From positions 1 to 64,000 of the forward strand of contig LLEY01000080.1 of assembly GCA_001414485.1 (NCBI GenBank): 64,000 nt of DNA. Reading direction: 5' to 3'. This document shows, one piece after another, positions 1 through 8,076 of the stretch (within the stretch, counting starts at the first letter, position 1; each line of letters begins with the position of its first letter). Source of the stretch: Calycina herbarum (lineage: Eukaryota > Ascomycota > Leotiomycetes > Helotiales > Pezizellaceae). The notes under the pieces are model-generated. The model did no database searches. It had not been told where the DNA came from and saw nothing but the letters and a program-made list of their open reading frames with translations. A program made the position numbers and the translations under genes.

Positions 1-246
1 TGTTAGGGGTTGCACCCGTGAAGTGGTCTTGGTTGCCCAGCGACAGGTGGTGGCAATAGCAGTGGCATGATGGTGGCAATCTACGTAATACTCATGACGT
101 AACACGTAATACTCATGGAGGACACGTAGCCACTTCTGTAGTATATAGAGAGGGTCGGGACTCTGGTTTAGAACAGCAGTTGTTCGTCCTTGTACAAAGT
201 CTACCTCTGTAGTTCAATTCACGAGTATTTGCTACACGTCCTGACA
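1..246 (+). mobile_element. LTR of gypsy family A (copy A0), least mutated copy
   Basis: Starts TGTTAGGGG and ends CCTGACA, the TG...CA ends of an LTR. It aligns along its length with the 242-bp LTRs of element A1 (32711-32952, 37983-38224) and the reverse-complement copies near 7970, 9736, 10090 and 17188. Unlike those it keeps many CpA/TpG dinucleotides, so it has suffered little RIP. It lies inside gag-like sequence of the minus-strand B1 element. The window begins exactly at its first base, so I cannot tell a solo LTR from the 3' LTR of a complete element to the left. The five bases after it (ATAAC) would be the target-site duplicate to look for. Confidence 0.75.
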
Positions 247-1975
247 ATAACTTCCTACTTTGTGATTCTTGAAATATTACTCTGACTTTTTCGACTAAAG
301 CGACTATAGTATACTAGCCTCTTATTTCTAGTATAGCTTCCTTGTTATTAGGTAGCGTACTTAAAAAACTGGGTTTAGAGCGTCTTATAAAGTCGTTAGA
401 ACCCTGCTATTGTTATAAGCTGGTTTCTTCCTATATATCTACGACTATCTAAATGTCTTTTATCTTAGGTGTACTGGATAGCTTACTAGATACTGCTTAT
501 TCTGGTCTAGGTTCTTTAAATTCGATAGTTTCTCTTCTAGTAATAAGGCTTACTAAAATTATCCTGTCTTGTTTATTTTAAACTATTTTATAGGTAGTTA
601 AAATAGTAGAGTTGATTCCTTAAGTAGAATATAGGCTCTAGAAATTAGGTTTCTGGTTTTCTATATATACCTATCTATTTCCTCTTTTAAAAGTTCTAAT
701 AAATGCCTATATTTCGCCTTATTTAGGCCTATATATTCCTAGATCTACTTCTAACGAGTTAGATATCGATTCTAACGACTCTAACGAACTCGTTAATAGT
801 AGTAATTTATATTCTATATAAAGAGGCAATTCGTAATCTATTTCTAACCGTGTGTTATAATATTCTTTAAGTAATAGATCTCTATTATTATTAGTATTCT
901 ATACCTTAATAACTTATAACTCAATTCCTTCGTTTAGCTGTAAGTATATAGCGCCTGCCGTTATATCTACAGCGTCTGTTTTAATTTATATACTATAACC
1001 TCTAGCCTCGAGTTCTTTGTCCGTAAGTTTAATTTTTTCTAGCAAAGCTACTTCTTTTTAGACAATAGCGTTAGCTTGCTTCCCTTTAGAGTCTTTCTTC
1101 TTACTATACTCATTTACTCTATAGCTAGGAAGACTATAGTTATAATATAAGTTCTGCTCGCGTTAACGATTTCGCTCTTTCTAGGACAGCCCTCCCCTCT
1201 AAGAGTTTTCTTTCTTAGATTCCTTCCCTAGAACCTATGATTTCTAAGTAGCGTCGATTTCTATAAGATCTCTACGATCTTTTCGTCTACTCTTTCTATA
1301 TTAGTAACTATAACTTCCTTTCTTCTCTAGACTTCTTTTATAAATATAGTTGTCGATCTTAATTACGTTATTTATTAATTTATTTAATATGTCTAGAAAA
1401 TCCTCTTACGCGATTTTATTCTTTATATTATTCTTAAGTCTACAATAGAATTATTCACGTAATACTTCGTCGTTCTATCTAATTCGTATAAAATACTATT
1501 AAAATTATAAGGCGTACTTAACAGCTGACCTCTTCTACCTAAGTGTATATAAAGCTCTAACTACCTTTTTCTTTATATCAACATCCTTAAAAGCCTAGTT
1601 AATTCCTTTCCTAAATCCTCGAACATTCCTAAACAAATCCCTCGTTTTTTTAGACATTTAAAGAAAGACTTTTCCTTCAGCTGTTTTGTTTATCTAGTAA
1701 TCCTCTAGGTATAGTTCTAACCAGTTATAAGCTACCCCTTTAAGACAGGTGGACAACCATATAACCTGGTTAGTTTCGCTTCTAAACTAGGTATAATAAA
1801 AACTTAAGTAGAGGGAAGCCTTTATTAAGAATTCAGCTAGCTTCTTAGGTAACCCATCGAATAGCTTTAGAAGAGGAAGTTTCACTTCCTCTCGAAGAGT
1901 AGTAACTAGTGTAACTGGGGGGTCCGCAGCTGGCTTTGGAGGGGTAGTTTTCAGAGTAGAAGAGGTTATCGACAT
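247..1975 (-). pseudogene. Decayed gag of family B chromovirus (element B1)
   Basis: Reading leftward from an ATG at 1975, an open stretch of 62 codons begins MSITSSTLKTTP and continues with LREEVKLPLLKLFDGLP. The same frame is recognisable in copy B3 just after its 5' LTR (39380-39717), which identifies it as the gag N-terminus. Beyond 1787 the frame is broken by RIP-type stops. The block near 780-900 matches the gag of B2 near 45350-45470. The ATG lies about 35 bp inside the 5' LTR, as expected for gag. The left end is cut by LTR A0, so pol would lie outside the window. Confidence 0.7.
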
Positions 1976-2009
1976 AGTAGCAATCTTACTTCTAAGCAGG
2001 TGCTCAAAG

Positions 2010-2442
2010 TGTAACGAAACTTAAACGAACTAAACAAAGATGACTAAGTCTCGAAGGTTAGTATATAGTAAGAAGTAAGACTGTGCTAGGTTGTTCACTT
2101 AGAAGTAAACTCGTTACTTATATCAAAGGTGTCAAACAAGATGATAAGATTAATAACTAAAGTTAAGCACGAAGCTCCTATCTAGATAGCAGACGTGCTA
2201 GTATATATAGAACCTACGTTTCCCCTGAGTAGCCAACTCGCTCGTCGAGCTGGCGATCCAACGAGCTAGTTCGCCTAGCGATCCAGCGGTCCCTTTCGTC
2301 ACGTGATTATCGTAATGAGATCCTTGGATCGTTTTAGCTAACCTAACCGATCCCTAACTACTATAAGAGTATTCCGATAGTGCTTAACCTGTCAGGACGC
2401 CGCCTGGTCTTCACTCATCACGTGTGCACGTGATTCGTGACA
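2010..2442 (-). mobile_element. 5' LTR of element B1 (family B), inserted in the intron-like array
   Basis: A 433-bp LTR on the minus strand: its plus-strand start TGTAACGAAACT is the complement of the family B LTR end, and its plus-strand end GATTCGTGACA is the complement of the LTR start. Copies in better context are at 22323-22743, 38905-39357, 39723-40162 and 58764-59197. A GC-rich hairpin-like core (about 2228-2290) differs strongly between copies. The LTR abuts the first array unit at 2443, so this insertion cut off whatever lay upstream of the array. TGTAG (2443-2447) is the candidate target-site copy; its partner would be left of the window. Confidence 0.8.
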
Positions 2443-3428
2443 TGTAGGAGGTAAGTAGACCCGTGTTTATTATAACAGCTGTGAATATTACTAATGTTTG
2501 TTAACTTGCTGGTGTAGCTTGTAAGCAAACCTAGGTTTAGTATAGTAGCTGTGAAGATTACTGATATTAGTTGATTTGCTGGTGTAGAACGTAAGTAGAC
2601 CCGGGTTTAGTATGTTAGCAGTGAAGATTACTGATATTAGTTGGTTTACTGGTGTAGGAGGTAAGTAGACCGGGGTTTATAACAGTAGCTGTGAATATTG
2701 CTAATGTTGGTTAACTTGCTGGTGTAGTTCGTAAGTAGACCCGTTAGTACAGCAGCTGTAAAGATTACTAATATTAGTTGATTTGCTGGTGTAGGAGGTA
2801 AGTAGACCCGTGTTTATTACAACAGCTGTGAATATTACTAATGTTTGTTGACTTGCTGGTGTAGCGTGTAAGCAAACCCAGGTTTACTATAGTAGCTGTG
2901 AAGATTACTGATATTAGTTGATTTGCTGGTGTAGGAGGTAAGTAGACCGGGGTTCATAACAGCAGCTGTGAATATTGCTAATGTTGGTTAACTTGCTGGT
3001 GTAGTTCGTAAGTAGACCCGTCAGCACAGCAGCTGTAAAGATTACTAATATTGGTTGATTTGTTGGTACAGTTGGTAAGAAGACCCGGGTTTAGGACAAA
3101 AGCTGTGACGATTGCTGATATTAGTGGATTTGCTGGTGTAGGAGGTAAGTAGACCCGTGTTCAGGACAGTAGCTGTGAAGATTGCTGATATTAGTTGATT
3201 TGCTGGTGTAGTACGTAAGTCGACCCGGGTTCAGCGCAGCAGCTGTGAAAGATTACTAATATTGGTTGATTTGCTGGGGTAGCGCGTAAGTAGATCCGGT
3301 TTCTCAGGACAGAAGCTATGAATATTGCTAATGTTGGTTGGTTTGCTGGTGTAGCGCGTAAGTAGACCCAGTTCCAGGACAGTAGCTGTGAAGATTGCTA
3401 ATGCTCCTTTCTTGCTTTGCTCATTTAG
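2443..3428 (+). repeat. Tandem array of about 14 intron-like 64-71-bp units with 3-nt spacers
   Basis: Fourteen head-to-tail units. Each runs from GTAAG(T/C/A) through an RCTRAT hexamer (ACTAAT, ACTGAT, GCTAAT or GCTGAT) about 22 nt before the end, to TAG (CAG once). Unit spans are 2451-2517, 2521-2587, 2591-2657, 2661-2727, 2731-2794, 2798-2864, 2868-2934, 2938-3004, 3008-3071, 3075-3141, 3145-3211, 3215-3282, 3286-3354 and 3358-3428. Consecutive units are separated by exactly three bases: GAG, CTT, AAC, GAG, TTC, GAG, CGT, GAG, TTC, TTG, GAG, TAC, CGC, CGC, then TAC before the next intron. None is a stop codon. A higher-order duplication is visible: units 1, 2, 4, 5 resemble 6, 7, 8, 9. What is seen is the repeat and its splice-like signals. 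That these are real introns and one-codon exons is inference; a non-coding minisatellite is the alternative. Confidence 0.9.
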
Positions 3429-3431
3429 TAC

Positions 3432-3495
3432 GTAAGTACATTTGTGTACCAGTTAAGATTAATCTTCCATTACTGTTACGCTAACCATATTATAG
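3432..3495 (+). other. Predicted intron between array and HET gene (phase 0)
   Basis: GTAAGTACA at the 5' end, GCTAAC branch consensus at 3480-3485 and TAG at 3493-3495, 64 bp: a textbook fungal intron. Its sequence is not a repeat copy, but it follows the same AG-triplet-GTAAG pattern (triplet TAC, 3429-3431) as the tandem units. The sequence after it (3496 onward, LDGQWIYIQ...) stays open in the HET reading frame up to the ATG at 3535. It may therefore be a 5'-UTR intron or the last intron of a longer coding region. Confidence 0.6.
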
Positions 3496-3534
3496 CTTGA
3501 TGGCCAATGGATTTACATCCAAGCGAATTCCTTT
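3496..3534 (+). promoter_or_regulatory. Open leader before the HET ATG, with overlapping short uORF
   Basis: Thirteen codons in the HET frame are open (L D G Q W I Y I Q A N S F) between the predicted 3' splice site at 3495 and the ATG at 3535, so the true start may lie further upstream. In another frame ATG at 3500 opens a 12-codon uORF whose TGA (3536-3538) overlaps the HET ATG, a layout that can dampen translation. No clear TATA box was seen. Any promoter upstream of the array has been displaced by the B1 insertion. Confidence 0.35.
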
Positions 3535-5554
3535 ATGAAGGAACTTCTGCGGGATCGCCCGTCTAATACAGTCTCCCAACCTTTGGTTTCTTCGAACTTA
3601 TGTACCGTTTGTACTGATGTGTTGTCTCATCATTTCCGCCCAAACCTCAAGCCTTTTTACTTAGGAAAAACAAAGGATTCTTGTTCTCTTTGTAGAATCC
3701 TCTGGAAACTCTTAGACCAAAAGAACTATAACCTAAGCAATCGAGTCAACTTTGGACTTTATCGAAAAGGCTCGGTGATATTCAGAAGCGAAAATGATCT
3801 TCCTATCCTCAGAATCTGTACAAGTCGAGGTATGTAAAAGAGTAAAGGAACAAGCAATCATTCCGCTACCAAATAACTTACCTCTTCTTTATGCTCAGAA
3901 CACGTAAATAATTCTAAGGATGTTCAAGTTGGATTTCCATTATTATCCGAAATAGGTAGCGAATCCTATTTCCAGTTGCTTTGCGACTGGCTTCGAGTTT
4001 GCGACGAAGACCATACCTGTTATCGAGGATCCGACGATTTACTACCGACCAGACTCCTTGATGTTGGAGACCAGGAGAGCTCGGGTTCCTTCCACCTCTA
4101 TGATAGTAAAGAAAATGAACGCGGAAGGTATATTGCCTTGTCTCATTGCTGGGGCCAGCTCAAAGCCGACGAAAAACTCTGCACGTTTGGCTGTAACATC
4201 AAGTCTCGATATAGGAGTATTGACTTCGTAAAACTACCAAAGACATTTCAAGACGCTGTTACTGTTACTCGAAAACTTGGTATACGATTCCTTTGGATTG
4301 ACTCTATTTGTATTGTCCAGCGTTATGAAAATTGCCCTCAAGAGTGTAGTGACGATAACGACTGGGAAAAAGAATCTCAAAATATGGAAAAGGTCTTTGG
4401 CTCAGCCTATTGTACCATTGCTGCTAGCTCCGCTAAAGATTCTACCCAAGGCTTCCTTAAATCACGGCTACCAATAGAGTATGTGTGGGTTCCTAGTTCT
4501 CCAAATGGACCAGTCTATATTTGCGAAAATTTCGATAATTTTCATCGCGATGTAGAAGAAGGGGCACTAAACAAACGGAGCTGGGTGTTACAAGAAAGAG
4601 CTCTGTCACGCCGAACCATTCATTTCTCTACTACGCAAACATATTGGGAATGTGGTAAGGGAGTTCACTGCGAGAGCATTATAAGAATGCGCAAGTAAGT
4701 GTATTATATTCAAGCAAAAAGCTCTGATTGAAGCAATCACCTTATAGAATTTACTTTTCTATAATACTTCTATTTATAAAACCGCTTCGATTCTTTTTTT
4801 GTTCTGGTCACTAACCTGTTTCTTTAGTCAAAAATCTGAAGTACTAGGCGATGCTAGTTTCCCTAACTTCATTTCAAAAAAGGGCAGCAGATCGAAAATC
4901 ACTCTCTTCCGGGACCTTTTTGAAAAATACTCGAAGCTTAAACTTTCTTTTCTGACTGACAAGTCCGTTGCGATCTTTGGGCTAGAGAAAAGACTTGTAG
5001 AGTCTTTCTGCACCGAAGGAAAGCACGGAATCCTACAATGCTACTTACATCGGAGTATTCTGTGGCACCGTTCTGGAAAGAGAATGAAGCGTATAGACTA
5101 TCCATCTGACAAGAAGGTTCCAACATGGTCCTGGATGGCATACGAGGGTGGAATCAGTTACATGGAAATTGAATTCAGTCAAGTAGGATGGAGTAACGCC
5201 GTTCAATGGTCCTCCAGCGAACCTGATAGACTCAAAGCTCCTGTGTGGGAGTTCCAGCTTTGTATAATATAACCGGAGGATTCGGAGGATGATATATGTC
5301 GTATTGCTGAGAATAGTAAACAAGGGTGGCTGATGTTTGATGGAGAGAATATAATGGATATAGAAAGATTGAAGTGTGTTATCATTGGAAGGGCATTGCG
5401 TGAAGAAGAGAAAGGAGAAGAGAAAAATCTTTCTATATTAGTTGTTACTAAAGTCGAGGGAGAAAATTCTAGATATCAAAGAGCTGGGGTGGGCTTTGTC
5501 CAAGGAAGATATATTTCATTTAGAGAGGGGGACTTTGAGGCGCGAATTATTTGA
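3535..5554 (+). CDS. HET-domain (heterokaryon incompatibility) protein, 3 exons, premature stop at 5270
   Basis: Exons 3535-3829, 3899-4694 and 4828-5269 give 511 codons before TAA at 5270-5272; reading on in the same frame gives about 605 residues to TGA at 5552. The N-terminus has paired cysteines (CTVCTDVL, near residue 23, and CSLCRILW, near 52) typical of this family. The HET domain follows: YIALSHCWG near 176, LPKTFQDAV near 211, WIDSICIVQ near 231, an acidic DDNDWEKES segment and AASSAKDSTQGF; WVLQERALS lies near 327. The C-terminal part has KVPTWSWMAY and, after the stop, LKCVIIGRALREE and VGFVQGRYISF, motifs usual near the end of such proteins. HET proteins act in non-self recognition and cell death during hyphal fusion, which is known for the family; the partner here is unknown. 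The stop could be CAA to TAA, a RIP-type C-to-T change. Start choice is open (see leader and array). Confidence 0.85.
3830..3898 (+). other. HET gene intron 1 (69 bp)
   Basis: GTATGT at 3830 and CTCAG ending at 3898. Splicing joins codon GAA across the junction (phase 1) and keeps the frame from RICTSR into EHVNNSKDVQ and on to the HET domain. Without it the frame stops at 3837. No perfect branch consensus is present; ATAAC near 3873-3877 is a candidate. Confidence 0.8.
4695..4827 (+). other. HET gene intron 2 (133 bp)
   Basis: GTAAGT at 4695, CACTAAC branch-like motif at 4809-4815 and TTTAG ending at 4827. Splicing (phase 2) joins the exon ending near IIRMRK to NQKSEVLGD in frame. Long for this gene but with good signals, including a T-rich stretch near 4793-4800. 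Confidence 0.8.
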
Positions 5555-6181
5555 TGTTTGTCTATTGCTGGTGTTCATTCCATGGTTAAGATTGTAGACA
5601 GCTAAGGTTAATAGATTTTATACCTCTATAGTATTTATTGCCCGCAGTTACAGTCCATCCTTTTATCCCCTCGTGTCTTTCATCCTAATTCAAGATCATA
5701 TGAGCATATCGTGTATTTACCGAGGTAGAGATATTTGTGCATTTGTTGTAGATGTGTATGTTAAGGACAGTACAGTTAGATGAAATACAATAACTGTTAC
5801 GGAATTGGAGGAATTATGACACTGATATCATCATAGAGATGATATCTCTATGACGTTGATATCTGTCACGTTTTTGATGTCACGGGTTACATGTAAAGTG
5901 TACAGTGCAAGTAAAAGGTATTGTATTTCCAAAAAGAATAAGCTGAAGAGGGAAAGGAGGAAGACGAGAAGCTCTTCGTGCAAGGTGAAGTTTCTGATGC
6001 CTGGTCAGAGCTTCTTGCTCCAAGCGTTGGTGATGAGGCGATAAGAGAGGAAAAGGGGTGAAGGGCACGTGCGTGGCTAGCCGAGCTTCATTCTGGGTAC
6101 CAACCCATTACATTTGATTTGTGAATAGTTGCATATGTGGGGAATGGGACCCGCAATCATTAATCATACGTGTACTTAAAC
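5555..6181. other. Spacer downstream of HET gene, no gene seen
   Basis: Base composition is balanced and TpG/CpA are present, so this stretch has escaped RIP. It should hold the HET 3' UTR. Short open frames on both strands near 5850-6068 overlap each other and resemble no family I know. Confidence 0.4.
5831..5853. repeat. Perfect short hairpin (10-bp stem, 3-nt loop)
   Basis: TCATAGAGAT, loop GAT, ATCTCTATGA form a perfect inverted repeat about 280 bp after the HET stop. TGATATC-type motifs lie on both sides (5823-5829, 5857-5863). It could be a transcript 3'-end structure or the tip of a small decayed inverted-repeat element; the sequence does not decide. Confidence 0.5.
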
Positions 6182-6329
6182 TATCAGGGTGTATGAATAG
6201 ATTGTCTGCAAAGAGAGAAAAGTCTCAAAGTAGAAGCTCTACTTGACTATCTACAATGCGGGGCTAAGCCCTGTTGTCCGAAGATCTCCCTTTGCCAAGT
6301 CTCGAATTCACCAAATCAAAACTGTCACA
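6182..6329 (-). mobile_element. 3' LTR remnant of family F chromovirus (F0)
   Basis: Read on the minus strand it begins TGTGACAGTTTTGATTTGG, which lines up with the mutated LTR start of F1 (24830, 30185) where nearly every TG has become TA. It directly follows a purine-rich tract and the end of pol, as a 3' LTR should. The outer end near 6182 is approximate. It is much less mutated than the F1 LTRs. Confidence 0.65.
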
Positions 6330-6349
6330 CAAGGTCCCCCTTTCCTACC
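6330..6349 (-). other. Polypurine tract of F0
   Basis: On the minus strand AGGAAAGGGGGACCTTG immediately precedes the LTR start, where plus-strand priming occurs in LTR retrotransposons. The equivalent in F1 (GAAAGAGAGACC, about 30172-30184) sits in the same position. Confidence 0.6.
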
Positions 6350-6975
6350 TGTCCTTTCGTTTCTCAAAAGCTTTTAACCGTTCGTTTTTCGTAGGTTTAA
6401 GCTTATCAGGGAACCGATTCTCGAACGTACGTATCGAGGCAGTACTATTAATAACATTAACCAATGATTCCCATGAATTCTCTTCCTCGCTATATCCTCG
6501 CTATATCCTCGCCATCTTATCAGGTACTCGAATCCTCTACCTCTTCTCCTCGAATCCACTATCTCTTCTACTGCCCATATAGCATGTCCTTCATCGTCGA
6601 TCGCTACATGCGGAGGTGCTGGGTTGACTTGCCCTGTTATAGGGACACCAGCGGCTGGGCTTAGCAAATTAGTATGGAAAACCGGGTGGATAGACCGTAA
6701 TTCGTAGGGAAGCTCTAGCTTGTACGAGTGGGAGTTCATGATCTGGAGTATTCGATAAGGGCAAATGTACTTAGCATTAAATTTGGGAATGGGTCTCCCT
6801 GACTTGATGTTCTTTGTACTTAGCATAACCATATCTCCAATTCTGTACGCTGGTGCAGGGGACCGGTTCGCATTAGCCGATTCCTCTATGCGATCTCTTG
6901 TTACAAGCAAATTAGTGTGTAAAAGACCTAGGACCTCTTACATTTCCTGAGAAAAAGTCCGCCCTGCAACAGCGT
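6350..6975 (-). pseudogene. Integrase C-terminus and chromodomain fragment of family F (F0)
   Basis: On the minus strand from about 6975: HTNLLVTRDRIEESANANR, then the integrase C-terminal tail (YRIGDMVMLSTKNI, KFNAKYICPYRIL, HPVFHTNLL) and a chromodomain (FEYLIRWRGYSE), as at the end of chromovirus pol. 178 codons are open from 6910. The frame upstream is interrupted by TAA after QEM (about 6941). Downstream, an 11-bp tandem duplication (6489-6510) shifts the frame inside the chromodomain; in the other frame the normal continuation ENSWESLVNV is visible. It matches the F1 chromodomain region (29980-30120) closely but with few RIP changes, so this fragment reached its site by a history different from that of its AT-rich relatives. 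Confidence 0.8.
6489..6510. repeat. 11-bp tandem duplication inside the F0 chromodomain
   Basis: GCTATATCCTC occurs twice in a row (6489-6499, 6500-6510). One copy restores the chromodomain frame, so the second is a frameshifting duplication. Confidence 0.85.
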
Positions 6976-7150
6976 TCTGTTGTCACGGTTCAAGTGCGAG
7001 TACGTAGACAATTGCGACTTGTTTGGATTGATTGATTATAAGGAGCGAAGAGATTATTAAGGAGACCTGTCTTTTAAGCTGGTTTTAACTGGCCTGTGCT
7101 GGTTTATCCATGGTTGTGAATTGCTGAATTAATGAATGCGAGTCGCATGA
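6976..7150. mobile_element. Possible LTR remnant, unassigned
   Basis: TGTCACGGTTC near 6991 resembles an LTR start and CCCCTTGACA (about 7157-7166) an LTR-type end. There is no partner in the window and no flanking duplicate, so this is a weak call. Confidence 0.25.
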
Positions 7151-7969
7151 TATCACCCCTTGACATCATCGTCGCTGGCTAGGGGATTTTGTGTTGCCGT
7201 CAAATTTCCTCCAGTAAATTTTGATACACACCTTGTATTTGACTAGTATTAATTTAGTAACAATCTGAGTGAATTTTCTAGAATTGATATCTCACGTCTT
7301 AAGGTTTGGTCATATTATCTTTCGGAAGATCATTCTGTTGATTGAAACGTGGTGTAGTTTAGCAAACAGGGAAAGATGAACTAGATGCGCTAGAACAATT
7401 TAAAGACGCGCGTGTACCTGGTAAACGAGGATGCTAGCTATTTGCCGAGGGCGGTTGGTAAAAGACAATGTTGTCTATAGTAGGTAGAGGGTTTAACTTT
7501 CGAATTCGCTCTAGAGTGGGATTCTGAGGATTCTAAGGCGGAAATACAAGGTTTATATAGGCATTACACCTGTGCTATAGCGGATTTCTAATAAACCGAG
7601 ATGTATGGATATCTCTAAGTGAAAGTAGCTCTACATTTATATCTACATACCTATTACAGAGATTTGTCCTATTATAATCCTTCTTTTAAAAAAATTCCAC
7701 CAATTAACTGCTCTCGCCTAAAGTCTGCTTCTAACTTTGTGACGCGGCATTTGAACAAGGCAAGTCATGGCCCGCGGTTAAGATTCAACGTTAAAACGGG
7801 TGGGGGAAAATGGCTAGGAAGGTGAGGGGCAAAGCTAGATCTAGCCATTCTTATGCGCTATTCTGCTCAAGATCACGCTAAGATGACGAGCGGTAATCCC
7901 GTTTCTACTACTCTGCGTATAAGATCCTTTATATCTGAGGCGGATTTAGCCTACTGGAGACGCAAGCAC
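7151..7969. other. Un-RIPed spacer, no gene recognised
   Basis: Balanced composition. One open frame of 68 codons (7619-7825) resembles nothing I know and has no paired splice signals. Probably intergenic or the remains of an unidentified sequence. Confidence 0.35.
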
Positions 7970-8076
7970 TGTTAGGACTTGTAGCAAATGCTGATGAATT
8001 GAACTACAGAGTTGTCTATGTATAAGAAGAGTCGATTGTCCTTTCCAGAGTAGAGTCCTTGCTAGCCTACTTAGTA

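Noticed and set aside
2443..3428. CRISPR-like array (regular repeats with variable spacers)
   Set aside because: The variable parts are only 3 nt, the repeats are 64-71 bp and imperfect, and the surrounding sequence is eukaryotic.
5240..5310. A third HET intron that would remove the stop at 5270
   Set aside because: Candidate GT sites (GTGTGG, GTATAA) are poor, the possible introns are very short, and the read-through sequence around the stop looks like normal protein.
4828..5385. Four minus-strand ORFs over the HET gene 3' part
   Set aside because: They overlap exon 3, whose plus-strand frame has family motifs; no independent support.
6274..6950. Plus-strand ORFs of 60-100 codons
   Set aside because: They are shadows of the minus-strand chromodomain fragment and LTR F0.
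7619..7825. 68-codon ORF in the un-RIPed spacer
   Set aside because: No recognisable motif, no splice signals and no conserved neighbour; length is within chance expectation.
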